A stretch of 64,000 nucleotides of DNA from Leucothrix arctica (GTDB lineage Bacteria; Pseudomonadota; Gammaproteobacteria; Thiotrichales; Thiotrichaceae), in assembly GCF_003172895.1 (NCBI RefSeq), contig NZ_QGKL01000009.1:107528-171527 (forward strand), given 5' to 3'. The notes under the pieces are model-generated. The model had not been told where the DNA came from. It saw nothing but the letters and a program-made list of their open reading frames with translations, and searched no databases. This document shows, piece after piece, positions 8,930-18,989 of this stretch. Every line of letters begins with the position of its first letter. The first letter of the stretch is position 1. Both the position numbers and the translations under genes were made by a program.

Positions 8930-10057
8930 TTACAGAATAGCTTTTGCATAAGAACCCAATACACGCACTAACTCAGCTTCGCCTTCAAGTTCAGCTAATG
9001 CTAGCTGCATATCTGCATCACTTACATGACCATCAATATCCATAAAGAAGAAGTAACCCCAATGTGTATCTGGCGCAGGACGTGACTCAATATTAGTCAT
9101 ATCTAAGTGATGACGCTCTAGCGGTTCAAGCAACTTGTACAAAGCACCTGCGCGGTTTTTAGTCGATATCAATAAAGATGTTCTGTCATTACCGCTTGCT
9201 GGGATCTCTTCTTTACCAATGACCAAAAAACGAGTCATGTTGTTTGCAGAGTCTTGAATGTGTGGCGAGACAATATTCAACGCGTACTGTTTAGCCGCAT
9301 TTTCACCACCAATAGCAGCGGAATGAGGATCTTCTGATGCTAAACGTGCCGCTTCAGCATTACTAGCAACCGGCACTTTAACCACGTCAGGATAGTGACG
9401 CGCAAGCCAATCACGACATTGCATTAATGACTGTTCGTGAGAATAAATTCGAGTCACACCAGACATATCTTGATTTTTACACATCAAATTCTGATGAATC
9501 ATCAAGTGGATTTCGCCACAGATTTTTAATGATGAGCTTACAAATCTATCTAATGTGTGAGAAACAATTCCACCGGTAGAGTTTTCAATAGGTACAACAC
9601 CATAATCGGCGGTACCTGCTTCAACTTCACGGAACACATCAGTGATTTGATTAAATGGTGAACTACCTACTCCTTGACCAAAGTGCTTATGCACAGCAGT
9701 CTCAGTGAAGGTACCCTTAGGACCAAGGTAAGCAACATTAATTTGCTGCTCTAGTGCCAAGCAAGAAGAGATTACTTCGCGAAAGATTGCAGTAATACGC
9801 TCATCAGCTAAAGGCCCTTTATTCAAACCTTTTAAACGACGTAAAATTTGTGCTTCTCGCTCTGGACGATAGAACTTAATGTTCTCCTCACCCGCGCCGC
9901 GCTTAATTTCGCCAACCTCTTCCGCGCATGCTGCACGGTCACTGAGTAATGACAGAATTTTGTTATCGATTGCATCTATACGGTCGCGAATACCGCCTAA
10001 TTTTTCAATAACTGTCTTACCGGCATTTGCACTCGGCGTGTCACCTTGATCACTCAT
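8930..10057 (-). CDS. pheA: Bifunctional chorismate mutase / prephenate dehydratase
   Basis: A 375-residue P-protein for phenylalanine synthesis: chorismate to prephenate to phenylpyruvate. The AroQ-type chorismate mutase helices occupy residues ~15-100 (IRDRIDAIDNKILSLLSDRA). The periplasmic-binding-like dehydratase domain starts at VAYLGPKGTFTETAV (~108) and contains the PIENSTGGIVSHTLD motif. A C-terminal ACT domain (GALYKLLEPLERHHLDMTNI, ESRP) provides phenylalanine feedback. The start overlaps the serC stop as ATGA, indicating translational coupling. Confidence 0.97.
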   Translation of the reverse strand: MSDQGDTPSANAGKTVIEKLGGIRDRIDAIDNKILSLLSDRAACAEEVGEIKRGAGEENIKFYRPEREAQILRRLKGLNKGPLADERITAIFREVISSCLALEQQINVAYLGPKGTFTETAVHKHFGQGVGSSPFNQITDVFREVEAGTADYGVVPIENSTGGIVSHTLDRFVSSSLKICGEIHLMIHQNLMCKNQDMSGVTRIYSHEQSLMQCRDWLARHYPDVVKVPVASNAEAARLASEDPHSAAIGGENAAKQYALNIVSPHIQDSANNMTRFLVIGKEEIPASGNDRTSLLISTKNRAGALYKLLEPLERHHLDMTNIESRPAPDTHWGYFFFMDIDGHVSDADMQLALAELEGEAELVRVLGSYAKAIL

Positions 10058-11139
10058 ACTTTAGCTCGCTCAAATTCTTTCATAAATGCAATCAGTGCAT
10101 CTACACCTGCTTCTGGCATCGCATTGTAAATACTTGCTCGCATACCGCCTAATAGGCGATGACCGTTTAGATTAACCAATTGGTTATCAACAGCTTGCTT
10201 AATAAACTCACTCTCTAATGAGTCATCTGCCAATAGAAAAGTAACATTCATTAACGAACGACTTTCTGGGCTAACCACATTACTATAAAAAGATGAGTTA
10301 TCAATATAGTCGTACAACTTAGCTGCTTTCTTTTGGTTTAAAGCATCAATAGCCGCTAGGCCACCTTTTGCTAATGCCCACTCAAACACCAAACCTGCTA
10401 GATACCAACTGTAAGTCGGTGGCGTGTTGTACATAGAGCCACTTTTAGCTGCAACAGCGTAGTCCATCACCGATGGAATCGCTTGATCAGCATGGCCAAT
10501 GAGGTCATCGCGAACAACCGCTAATGTAATACCTGCTGGTCCAATATTTTTCTGTGCACCGCCATAGATGACACCAAACTTCGATACATCAATAGGTCGT
10601 GACATAATGTCTGATGACATATCGCAAACGAGTGGCACACCACCCGTTTCAGGTATCCAGTTAAAACCAACACCTGCAATCGTTTCATTTGAAACATAGT
10701 GCAAGTAGGCCGCATCACTATCACATTCCCAAGTGTCGAAACTTGGTACTTTCATGAAGTTATCTGATTCACTAGTCGCCGCAATACGAATATTCGCGCC
10801 TAGTTTGTTCGCTTCTTTAATCGCCTTCTGCGCCCAAATACCCGTATCTATATAGTCAGCACTTTGCCCAGACCGCAATAAGTTCATCGGAACCATTGCC
10901 GTTTGAGCCGTTGCACCACCTTGCATAAACAACACTTTGTAATTATCTGGAATTTGCATCAGCTGACGAAAGTCAGCCTCTGCTTTTTCAGAAATCGCGG
11001 TGAAATCCTTACCGCGATGACTCATTTCCATAACTGACATGCCAGAGCCACGCCAATCCAGCATTTCATCACGTGCCTGCTCAAGAACCGACTCAGGCAA
11101 AGCAGCAGGCCCAGGGCTAAAATTGTAACAACGACTCAT
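10054..11139 (-). CDS. serC: Phosphoserine aminotransferase
   Basis: A 361-residue class V PLP-dependent aminotransferase making 3-phosphoserine from 3-phosphohydroxypyruvate and glutamate, also used in pyridoxal phosphate synthesis. The N-terminus MSRCYNFSPGPAALP and the HRGKDF block are diagnostic. The PLP lysine is Lys197 in GGAQKNIGPAG. It lies 27 bases after gyrA on the same strand, and its stop overlaps the pheA start by four bases. Confidence 0.98.
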   Translation of the reverse strand: MSRCYNFSPGPAALPESVLEQARDEMLDWRGSGMSVMEMSHRGKDFTAISEKAEADFRQLMQIPDNYKVLFMQGGATAQTAMVPMNLLRSGQSADYIDTGIWAQKAIKEANKLGANIRIAATSESDNFMKVPSFDTWECDSDAAYLHYVSNETIAGVGFNWIPETGGVPLVCDMSSDIMSRPIDVSKFGVIYGGAQKNIGPAGITLAVVRDDLIGHADQAIPSVMDYAVAAKSGSMYNTPPTYSWYLAGLVFEWALAKGGLAAIDALNQKKAAKLYDYIDNSSFYSNVVSPESRSLMNVTFLLADDSLESEFIKQAVDNQLVNLNGHRLLGGMRASIYNAMPEAGVDALIAFMKEFERAKV

Positions 11140-11166
11140 AACTAATCCTTTCGGGTATCTCGATGC

Positions 11167-13836
11167 TTATTCTTCAATATCAGAAGGTTGCTCAGGTGTG
11201 TCAGAGGATGATTCTGGCAACGTTTCAGTCGTTACTTCAGCATCACCTTCTTCCGACTCAGGCACTTCGATGACATTTCCGTCTTCGTCCAGTAGCTCTT
11301 CATCATCTTCACCGGCCATCTTTGCAATACGCTCAACCTGAGTAAGTAATTCGCCCTTACCCAACTTAATCAAGGTAACACCTTGTGTATTACGACCAGT
11401 CACTGACACATCTTTAACCGATGTACGAACCAGTGTGCCACCGTCAGAAATCATCATGATTTCGTCATCATCCTTAACCTGTACCGCACCGATAGCATTA
11501 CCGTTACGATCAGACGTTTGGATAGCAATGACACCCATTCCACCACGCTTCTGCGGGGTAAATTGGTCAACTTCAGTACGCTTTCCGAAGCCGTGCTCTG
11601 TTGCCATCAATAGACGACCTTCATCTAGAATAATCAGTGCGTTAACTGTCGCACCCTCTTCCAACTTGATACCACGAACACCAGCCGCTGTACGACCCAT
11701 GCCACGCACGTCATTTTCGTTGAAGCGAATCGCCTTACCATTGCTGGTAAACATCATCACGTCGCTATTACCATCAGTAATCGCTACGTCAACTAGTTGG
11801 TTATCATCACGCAAGTCGATTGCAATGATTCCTGAAGCACGTTGATTTGAGAATGCCTTAAGATCTGTCTTCTTAACGGTACCGTTTTGCGTAGCCATAA
11901 AGATGAAACGATTATCTTCATATTCACGAATCGGCAATATCGCTTGGATATGCTCATCCTCTTGCAACGGTAATAAATTAACCATTGGCAAACCACGTGA
12001 AGTACGACTAGCCATCGGTAGCTGATAAACTTTCAACCAGTACAAGCGACCTCGACTTGAGAAGCACAGAATCGTATCGTGCGTACTCGCAATGAATAAC
12101 TTCTCAATGAAGTCTTCATCTTTCATCTTAGTTGCTGCCTTACCACGACCACCACGACGCTGTGCGTGATAAACATCAACCGATTGTGCTTTTGCGTAAC
12201 CAGAATGAGATAGCGTAACAACAACATCTTCTTCAGGTACAAGATCTTGCATGCCTAGGTTTTCACCTATCGCATTGATCTGAGTCAGACGCTCGTCACC
12301 GTATTGGTCACGTGTTTCGATGAGCTCATTACGAATAACATCTAACAAACGCTCAGGACTTCCAAGGATATCCAAGAAGTCGATGATGCGCACCAATATC
12401 TCGCGGTACTCATCAAGAATCTTGTCTTTTTCAAGACCTGTTAAACGGTGTAAACGTAACTCTAATATCGCCGTTACCTGAGCTTCAGACAACCAATATC
12501 CATCATCTTTTAGACCAAAACGAACGTGTAAATCTTCGGGTCTTGCATCCGTCGAGTTACCACGAGATAACATCTCAAGAACGATTTCAGGAGACCATGC
12601 TTTAGCTAATAGCGCCACACGTGCGTCTGCTGGCGTAGCAGAAGCTTTGATGGTCTTAATGATCTCATCAATACTGCCTAGCGCAACCGCCAAACCTTCT
12701 AAAAGATGCGCACGTTCACGCGCTTTTCTTAACAAGAATATCGTACGACGAGTCACTACTTCACGACGGTGACGAATAAATGCTGCAAGGATTTCTTTAA
12801 GGTTTAATAGTTTTGGTAGGCCATCAATCAGCGCAACCATATTAATACCAAAACTCGCCTGCATTTGAGTGTGCTTGTAAAGGTTGTTCAATACCACTTC
12901 AGGTACTTCACCACGCTTCAAGTCAACAACCATGCGCATTCCGTCTTTATCAGACTCATCGCGAAGTTCAGAAATCCCTTCCATCTTTTTATCTTTAACT
13001 AGCTCAGCAATCTTTTCAATCAGACGGGCTTTGTTAACTTGATAAGGAAGTTCAGTCACAACAATTTGGTCACGACCATTTTTATCTTGCTGGAAATCAG
13101 CGACACCACGGATACGAATACTACCTCGACCTGTGTGATAAGCAGACGTGATACCCGCAGCACCATTAATGACACCTGCTGTTGGAAAATCAGGACCTGG
13201 AATGTATTCCATTAGGTCATTAATATCCATTTCTGGGTTATCAACTAAGGCTAGTGTGCCGTTAATGATTTCAGTAATGTTGTGTGGCGGAATATTCGTC
13301 GCCATACCTACCGCAATTCCAGAAGAACCGTTAACTAATAGGTTCGGAAGGCGTGTAGGGAAAACTGCTGGCTCAGATTCAGAACCATCATAGTTCTCAA
13401 TGAAATCAACCGTTTCTTTATCTAGGTCAGCTTGAAGCTCATGTGCAATTTTAGACATGCGCACTTCGGTGTAACGCATCGCGGCAGGAGAATCACCGTC
13501 AACCGAACCAAAGTTACCCTGACCATCGATGAGCGTATAACGCATCGAAAATGGCTGGGCCATTCGAACCATCGTGTCGTAAACAGCGGTATCACCATGC
13601 GGGTGATATTTACCGATTACGTCACCGACAACACGTGCAGATTTTTTATAAGGCTTGTTCCAGTCATTATTCAACACGCTCATTGCGTATAAAACACGAC
13701 GGTGAACTGGCTTGAGACCATCACGTACATCAGGCAAAGCACGCCCAACGATAACGCTCATTGCATAATCCAAATAGGATTTACGCATCTCATCTACAAG
13801 ATTAATTGGTATTATTTCTTTCGCGAATTCAGCCAT
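11167..13836 (-). CDS. gyrA: DNA gyrase subunit A
   Basis: An 889-residue type IIA topoisomerase subunit that cleaves and rejoins DNA during ATP-driven negative supercoiling with GyrB. The catalytic tyrosine is Tyr122 ([10 protein letters not shown]). The quinolone-resistance region reads [14 protein letters not shown] with Thr83 and Asp87 in E. coli numbering. The C-terminal beta-pinwheel region includes the GyrA-box-like QRRGGRGK, and the protein ends in a long acidic tail, as in E. coli. It begins the gyrA-serC-pheA-tyrA block and has its own candidate promoter. Confidence 0.98.
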   Translation of the reverse strand: MAEFAKEIIPINLVDEMRKSYLDYAMSVIVGRALPDVRDGLKPVHRRVLYAMSVLNNDWNKPYKKSARVVGDVIGKYHPHGDTAVYDTMVRMAQPFSMRYTLIDGQGNFGSVDGDSPAAMRYTEVRMSKIAHELQADLDKETVDFIENYDGSESEPAVFPTRLPNLLVNGSSGIAVGMATNIPPHNITEIINGTLALVDNPEMDINDLMEYIPGPDFPTAGVINGAAGITSAYHTGRGSIRIRGVADFQQDKNGRDQIVVTELPYQVNKARLIEKIAELVKDKKMEGISELRDESDKDGMRMVVDLKRGEVPEVVLNNLYKHTQMQASFGINMVALIDGLPKLLNLKEILAAFIRHRREVVTRRTIFLLRKARERAHLLEGLAVALGSIDEIIKTIKASATPADARVALLAKAWSPEIVLEMLSRGNSTDARPEDLHVRFGLKDDGYWLSEAQVTAILELRLHRLTGLEKDKILDEYREILVRIIDFLDILGSPERLLDVIRNELIETRDQYGDERLTQINAIGENLGMQDLVPEEDVVVTLSHSGYAKAQSVDVYHAQRRGGRGKAATKMKDEDFIEKLFIASTHDTILCFSSRGRLYWLKVYQLPMASRTSRGLPMVNLLPLQEDEHIQAILPIREYEDNRFIFMATQNGTVKKTDLKAFSNQRASGIIAIDLRDDNQLVDVAITDGNSDVMMFTSNGKAIRFNENDVRGMGRTAAGVRGIKLEEGATVNALIILDEGRLLMATEHGFGKRTEVDQFTPQKRGGMGVIAIQTSDRNGNAIGAVQVKDDDEIMMISDGGTLVRTSVKDVSVTGRNTQGVTLIKLGKGELLTQVERIAKMAGEDDEELLDEDGNVIEVPESEEGDAEVTTETLPESSSDTPEQPSDIEE

Positions 13837-13875
13837 AATTTTTGTCGACGACTCTTCCTAAATTATATCTCTATA

Positions 13876-13884
13876 ATTATAACA
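13876..13884 (-). promoter_or_regulatory. Candidate gyrA promoter, extended -10
   Basis: On the minus strand the gap upstream of gyrA contains TGTTATAAT, an extended -10 (TGnTATAAT), about 40 bases before the ATG. No good -35 hexamer is visible at normal spacing, as is common for extended -10 promoters. Confidence 0.45.
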
Positions 13885-13955
13885 GAACTGTGACAAAAAG
13901 GCGCATTTTGATGGCTATTATAGACGCCTGACAAGATACTTTTTAGACTTGTTTT

Positions 13956-14996
13956 TCACTCACTTTCAAAGACACTTAAATGTTCAGCAGATAAGGCCAA
14001 TCCAACGGTATCGCCTAACTCATATTGCATCAATGAGGACAGTAATAACTGCACAGATTCACCAGAAGTCAAACGCAGCACATACAAATAGAAACCACCC
14101 CTAAACTGTCTTGAGATAAGCGCTGCTTTTATCGGTGACTGCTTATCAATTTTGAGGTATTCAGGGCGAATCAACGCATTCACTTGCTGCCCCAGTTTAA
14201 AAGCTTGTTGCTCACGCAATGGTGAAACGCCAAGTGCTGTCTTCACACCCTGCTCAACTATTTCACCCTGAAGAAAATCACTTCGTCCCACAAAGTGCGC
14301 CACAAAGGCTGTTTTAGGCTGATGATAAAGCGTTTGTGCATCGTCCCACTGCAATAACTTACCCGCACTCAATACTCCAATACGGTCTGCCATATTAAAC
14401 GCTTCATGCTGATCATGCGTCACCATGACACTAGTAATTCCTTCATGCTTCAAAATCGAACGAATCTCTTTCGCCAATGAACTTCTCAACTCAACATCCA
14501 TACTAGAGAATGGCTCATCCAGCAGCAGCAAACGCGGCTTCGAAGCCATCGCCCTAGCAAGTGCAACTCGTTGCTGTTGACCACCCGAAAGCTCATGAGG
14601 GTAGCGGCCGTCAAAACCGACGAGACCTATCAACTCAAGCAACTCAGCTAAACGCTGACGCTTATCAGACTTAGACTGGTGACGAATACCAAAACAAATG
14701 TTATCCCCAATCGTTAAATGTGGAAACAAAGCGAAGTCTTGAAACACCATTCCAATTTGACGATTCTCAGTCGGTGCAGTGAAGTTAGAAGTACTTAATA
14801 CCGTAGCGCCTGAATGAATCTCACCCGATTGCAATACTTGAAAGCCCGCGATAGAACGTAATAAAGTCGTTTTTCCGCAACCACTAGGCCCTAACAAACA
14901 GGCAATTTCACCGTCATCCAAACGTAGTGAAATATCTTCCAATACTCTTTTACTATCGAAAGCGACACACACTTTATCTAGCGTTAGTACGCTCAT
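13956..14996 (-). CDS. fbpC: Ferric iron ABC transporter ATPase FbpC/AfuC
   Basis: A 346-residue ATPase that powers periplasmic Fe3+ uptake. Walker A GPSGCGKTT is at residues 36-44, signature LSGGQQQR at 136-143, Walker B LLLLDE at 156-161, and the switch histidine lies in MVTHDQHEA. A C-terminal TOBE-like regulatory domain (~245-346) is typical of the Fbp/Pot/Mal class. The start overlaps the permease stop as ATGA. Substrate is inferred from the adjacent FbpA-like binding protein. Confidence 0.93.
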   Translation of the reverse strand: MSVLTLDKVCVAFDSKRVLEDISLRLDDGEIACLLGPSGCGKTTLLRSIAGFQVLQSGEIHSGATVLSTSNFTAPTENRQIGMVFQDFALFPHLTIGDNICFGIRHQSKSDKRQRLAELLELIGLVGFDGRYPHELSGGQQQRVALARAMASKPRLLLLDEPFSSMDVELRSSLAKEIRSILKHEGITSVMVTHDQHEAFNMADRIGVLSAGKLLQWDDAQTLYHQPKTAFVAHFVGRSDFLQGEIVEQGVKTALGVSPLREQQAFKLGQQVNALIRPEYLKIDKQSPIKAALISRQFRGGFYLYVLRLTSGESVQLLLSSLMQYELGDTVGLALSAEHLSVFESE

Positions 14997-16636
14997 TTTT
15001 TAGCTCCCTGAGGACGTGCTTGAGCAATCGCTCGGCTCAATAATATAACGGGAATAATTCCGGCCAGTACAATCATCAACGATGGTGCTCCCGCATCTGC
15101 AAGGCGCTCATCTGATGCCATTTCATAAGATCTTACCGCCAAGGTATTAAAGTTGAAAGGCCTCAGTATTAGTGTTGCAGGTAACTCTTTTAATACATCC
15201 ACAAACACCAACAACAACGCAGTTAATACCGTTCCTTTCATTAAAGGCAGATGTATTTTTCTTAGCACTCCGAAAGGCGAAAGCCCCAAACTACGTCCCG
15301 CATCATCCATTGACGGTTTTATCTTACTCAAACCCGCATCAACCGCTTGAACAGACACGGATAAAAAACGCACTGTGTAAGCAAATATTAAGGCGAAGAT
15401 GGTCCCTGAAAGTAGCAAACCCGTCGAAACATCAAACGTAGAACGCATCCAAGCATCCAATGTGTTATCTATCCATGCGAATGGTAATAACACACCAACT
15501 GCAATAACAGTACCCGGCACGGCATAACCTATTGATGCAACAGCGACACTCGCTTTAACGGTGGGTGTTTTTAACAGACGCTTAGCGTAACTCAATAGTA
15601 ATGCCAAACTCACTGCAACAAATGCAGCTGCTATTGCCAATAAAAGACTATTTAAGACCAGTGAAAAGAATTCACTACCTAATGCGTAGTCGGCATTGTT
15701 CAATGTCCAATATAAAAGCTGCACAGCAGGCACAATAAAACCAAATAATACGGGTAACACACAGGCAAATGTTGCCCAAAAAGCACTCCACCCTTTTAGC
15801 TTATAACGCTGACCACGATTTTCAGTATTAGAAGTACTATGAAAACGTGCATGACGTCTTGAATAGCGCTCCATGAAAATCAAAACGACGACAAAACTCA
15901 GCAGCAATGTTGATAATTGTGCAGCAGTGACACTGTCATCCAAGCCATACCATGACTTGAAAATCCCTGTGGTAAATGTATTTACACCAAAGTATTGCAC
16001 CGTACCGTAGTCGGCCAGTGTTTCCATTAGTGCTAACGATAAACCGGTAATGATTGCAGGTCTTGCTAGAGGTAACGCGACACGCTGGAAGCCTTGAAAT
16101 GGTGTACACCCTAATGTTCGACTCGCTTCTAAAACAGCAACCGACTGCTCCAAAAAAGCAGCCCTAGACATCATATAAACATAGGGATAAAGCACCAGAG
16201 ATAGCATTGCTATCGCACCGGTTAGTGAGCGAATCTCAGGAAACCAATAGTCTCCGTAACGCCAACCAAACCAATCACGTAGTTGACTTTGCACTGGACC
16301 AGCAAAGTCTAAAATACCCGTATAGGTGTAGGCGATAATATAAGCAGGAATTGCCAATGGCAGGAGTAATAGCCAAGACAAAGCACGACGCCCTGGGAAT
16401 TCACAGGTAGACGTTAACCAAGCGCAGATAATTCCCATACTAAGCACACCAACAGTCACACCTAACATAAGGAGTAATGAGTTAGTTATGTAGTCAGCTA
16501 GAAGGTTATCTAGCAGGTGCTGCCAATTATCGTTAAAAGGCTCAAGTACAAAAGAAGCGACCACGAGGACAGGTAACGCCATGATTAATGCGATACCGAC
16601 AACCCACCATGTTCTTATACCCATCAAAGAGCCCAC
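14993..16636 (-). CDS. fbpB: Ferric iron ABC transporter permease FbpB/AfuB
   Basis: A 547-residue inner-membrane permease built as two fused half-permeases of about six helices each. Both carry an EAA loop contacting the ATPase: EASRTLGCTPFQGFQRVALP near residue 175 and DDAGRSLGLSPFGVLRKIHL near 450. This double-headed form is usual for Fbp/Sfu-type iron importers. The start is uncertain: a GTG at 16636 preceded by AGG, or the ATG four codons later at 16624. It is separated from fbpA by a strong hairpin. Confidence 0.92.
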   Translation of the reverse strand: MGSLMGIRTWWVVGIALIMALPVLVVASFVLEPFNDNWQHLLDNLLADYITNSLLLMLGVTVGVLSMGIICAWLTSTCEFPGRRALSWLLLLPLAIPAYIIAYTYTGILDFAGPVQSQLRDWFGWRYGDYWFPEIRSLTGAIAMLSLVLYPYVYMMSRAAFLEQSVAVLEASRTLGCTPFQGFQRVALPLARPAIITGLSLALMETLADYGTVQYFGVNTFTTGIFKSWYGLDDSVTAAQLSTLLLSFVVVLIFMERYSRRHARFHSTSNTENRGQRYKLKGWSAFWATFACVLPVLFGFIVPAVQLLYWTLNNADYALGSEFFSLVLNSLLLAIAAAFVAVSLALLLSYAKRLLKTPTVKASVAVASIGYAVPGTVIAVGVLLPFAWIDNTLDAWMRSTFDVSTGLLLSGTIFALIFAYTVRFLSVSVQAVDAGLSKIKPSMDDAGRSLGLSPFGVLRKIHLPLMKGTVLTALLLVFVDVLKELPATLILRPFNFNTLAVRSYEMASDERLADAGAPSLMIVLAGIIPVILLSRAIAQARPQGAKK

Positions 16637-16662
16637 TAAAAGCCTAACCTTTAAATAAACAA

Positions 16663-16690
16663 AAGCCCTCCAAATCTCTTTGGAGGGCTT
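16663..16690 (-). terminator. Hairpin between fbpA and fbpBC
   Basis: A perfect 12-bp stem (AAGCCCTCCAAA / TTTGGAGGGCTT) with a 4-base loop, followed on the minus strand by TTTTGTTT. It sits 16 bases after the fbpA stop. Binding-protein genes are often followed by such a partial terminator or 3'-end stabiliser, which makes the binding protein more abundant than its permease and ATPase. Confidence 0.75.
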
Positions 16691-16705
16691 ATATAGCTTG
16701 CCAGA

Positions 16706-17734
16706 TTACTTCCAGCCAGCGCGATCCATCAATTTTACTGCATCAGAGTTGTTTTCACCTAATACTGATAGATTTAATTCATCAGCTTTAAATTCACCCC
16801 AACTTTTCAGGGTTTCAGTACTCTCAGCACCTTCTCTAACAGGGTACTCATTATTGACTTGAGCGTAGAAGGCCTGAGCTTCTACTCCAACTAAAAACTC
16901 CATTAACAACTTCGCGTTATCAACATTTTTTGCCGCTTTAGTCATCGCAATACCACTAACATTTACATGGACACCACGATCATTTTCACCTTGGTTTGGC
17001 CAAAAAATGGCAAGCTTATTAGCCGCTTCAATTTGTTCTTCGTCATTACTATTTAGCATACCACCGTAGTAGTAAGTATTAGCAATGGCTACATCACAAA
17101 TTCCAGCTGCTGCTGCTTTGATCTGGTCACGATCACCGCCTTTTGGTGGTTGAGCAAACGTTTTTACAAAACCATTCGCCCACTCTTGAGTCTTTTCAAG
17201 ACCATCAGACGCAATCATTGACGCCACAAGAGACTGATTGTAGATATTACTTGAAGAACGAATACAAACACGCCCTTCCCACTTATCATCATTTAATGCT
17301 TCATAAGTAGATAACTCAGATGGATCTACCTTACCTTTCACATAAAAGATTGGGCGTGCACGCATAGACAGACCAAACCAATAAGACTCTGGGTCACGCA
17401 AGTTAGTCGGTACAATTTTATCTAGCACGTCAGACTCAACAGCGCGGATCACACCTGCTTCTTTAGCACGATACAAACGACCTGCGTCTGTAGTAATTAA
17501 TAAGTCAGCGGGACTATTTACACCTTCAGACTTTAAACGCTTTAATAATGTATCAGCGCCACCAGTCACTAAATTAACCTTTACGCCCGTTTCGGTTGTA
17601 AACTTTTCTAGTAAAGGCTTAATCAGGTTTTCTTTTCGTGCCGAATAAAGATTTACTTCCTTTTCATCTGCAGAAACACTAACTGCACTAGCAAGCAATA
17701 AACCAGCAATCGCTGTAAGCGTGAAGAACTTCAT
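16706..17734 (-). CDS. fbpA: Periplasmic ferric iron-binding protein FbpA/FutA-like
   Basis: A 342-residue periplasmic binding protein with a Sec signal peptide (residues 1-22, SVSVSA then DEKEV). The mature start VNLYSARKENL and the tyrosine cluster NTYYYGG (Tyr221-223) match the Fe3+-binding proteins, in which neighbouring tyrosines coordinate iron. The DRGVHVNVSGIAMTKAAKN block near residue 270 is also typical. It is first in the fbpA-fbpB-fbpC order. A carboxylate or phosphonate substrate is possible but less likely given the tyrosines. Confidence 0.92.
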   Translation of the reverse strand: MKFFTLTAIAGLLLASAVSVSADEKEVNLYSARKENLIKPLLEKFTTETGVKVNLVTGGADTLLKRLKSEGVNSPADLLITTDAGRLYRAKEAGVIRAVESDVLDKIVPTNLRDPESYWFGLSMRARPIFYVKGKVDPSELSTYEALNDDKWEGRVCIRSSSNIYNQSLVASMIASDGLEKTQEWANGFVKTFAQPPKGGDRDQIKAAAAGICDVAIANTYYYGGMLNSNDEEQIEAANKLAIFWPNQGENDRGVHVNVSGIAMTKAAKNVDNAKLLMEFLVGVEAQAFYAQVNNEYPVREGAESTETLKSWGEFKADELNLSVLGENNSDAVKLMDRAGWK

Positions 17735-17763
17735 ATTGGGTAGTCCATTAATTTTCGATTGAG

Positions 17764-17781
17764 TTAATGCTAATGTAAATG
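17764..17781 (-). promoter_or_regulatory. Possible Fur-type hexamer array upstream of fbpA
   Basis: Three adjacent hexamers (TTAATG CTAATG TAAATG on the plus strand; CATTTA CATTAG CATTAA on the minus strand) lie 30-47 bases before the fbpA ATG. They partly fit the NATWAT three-hexamer description of Fur boxes. The match is imperfect; regulation by iron is expected from the gene family. Confidence 0.25.
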
Positions 17782-17921
17782 CAAAGGATTCGCAATAACT
17801 TTATCACTCTATCAATTCATAAGTGTCATCTATCAGCCAAAAGGTGCGTCACTGACAAAAATACATTAGATTAAGCTCCTATAAACCCAAAATAAACATA
17901 AGCAAATCGCAGGCCCACTTA

Positions 17922-18983
17922 ATGCAAAAAATAGCTCTAATAATCAACTCGCTTAGCTCCGGCGGTGGGGAACGTGTTGTAGCAACGCTATCGCAGGGGT
18001 TTGCTAAGGATTATGACGTCTCCGTTATTGTGTTTGAGGGTAATGATATTGACTATGAATTTGGTGGGAAATTAGTCGACCTGAATTGCCCTAGTAAAAA
18101 TGGGTTTATTGGTAAGTCTTTTAACTTATTAAAGCGTGCTTACAAACTTAAACAGTTATTTAAAGAAAGTAAGTTTGACCATATTTTTGGTTTCATGGAG
18201 TCCGCGAACTATCCTGCCGTTCTCGCATCTAGAAAAACCATTGCGTCACTACATATCGACTTTAACTTCCTTAGCCCTACAGAACAAAAACTTGTACGTT
18301 GGATTTATCCACGAGCAAAATTAGTCGCACCAGTGTCAGACGACATTGCAGAAACACTGCGTACCCAACTCAAACTGACTAATGTGGGAAGAATTTACAA
18401 CCCTGTTCCGTTTGAAGAACTTCGCCAACTTGCATCAGTGCCATTTGAGCACCCTAGAAAGTTTATTATTGCAGTCGGTCGCTTAACTTACCAAAAACAC
18501 TTTGACCTGATGATCACTGCATTTGCTAAGTCAAAAACACAGCAAGAATGTGATTTAATTATTTTAGGCGATGGTGAGTTACGCGAAGAACTAGAAGCAC
18601 TAGTCATAGCGCTAGGCATGGAAGGGAAAGTCCACTTACTTGGTAGATTAAAAAACCCGTTTGTTTATATGAAAAATGCGGAGTTTATGACGTTATCGAG
18701 TCGCGCGGAAGGCTTCCCTATGGTCTTGATTGAAGCGCTATCTTTAACTTGCCCAGTGATTTCGACGGATTGCCCAACAGGACCACGGGAGATTGTTAAA
18801 GAAGGCGTAAACGGCTTACTAATCGAAATGGACAACCAACAGGTACTAACAGACTCTATAGATAAGCTCTTTTATGATAAGAACCTACGCGAGCAATTTA
18901 GTAAAAATGCTCAAGAGTCAGTTAGTCACCTCTCGGTAGAAAACATCTGTCGAGAATGGATTACACTCTCGAACAATAGCTAG
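17922..18983 (+). CDS. GT4-family glycosyltransferase
   Basis: A 353-residue GT-B fold retaining glycosyltransferase of the WaaG/PglH type. The N-terminal domain opens with the acceptor-side glycine loop INSLSSGGGERVV. The C-terminal donor domain holds AVGRLTYQKHFDLMITAFA and the E-x7-E motif SRAEGFPMVLIEAL, which binds the nucleotide-sugar. No signal peptide; it is likely peripheral on the inner-membrane face. It stands alone among minus-strand genes, with no lipopolysaccharide or capsule genes nearby, so the acceptor is unknown. Its stop is only six bases from the stop of the convergent gene. Confidence 0.9.
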   Translation: MQKIALIINSLSSGGGERVVATLSQGFAKDYDVSVIVFEGNDIDYEFGGKLVDLNCPSKNGFIGKSFNLLKRAYKLKQLFKESKFDHIFGFMESANYPAVLASRKTIASLHIDFNFLSPTEQKLVRWIYPRAKLVAPVSDDIAETLRTQLKLTNVGRIYNPVPFEELRQLASVPFEHPRKFIIAVGRLTYQKHFDLMITAFAKSKTQQECDLIILGDGELREELEALVIALGMEGKVHLLGRLKNPFVYMKNAEFMTLSSRAEGFPMVLIEALSLTCPVISTDCPTGPREIVKEGVNGLLIEMDNQQVLTDSIDKLFYDKNLREQFSKNAQESVSHLSVENICREWITLSNNS

Positions 18984-18989
18984 AACGAC

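Noticed and set aside
13576..13604. GyrA Thr83 as a quinolone-resistance mutation
   Set aside because: Thr at this position is native in several Gammaproteobacteria; with Asp87 intact there is no basis for calling resistance.
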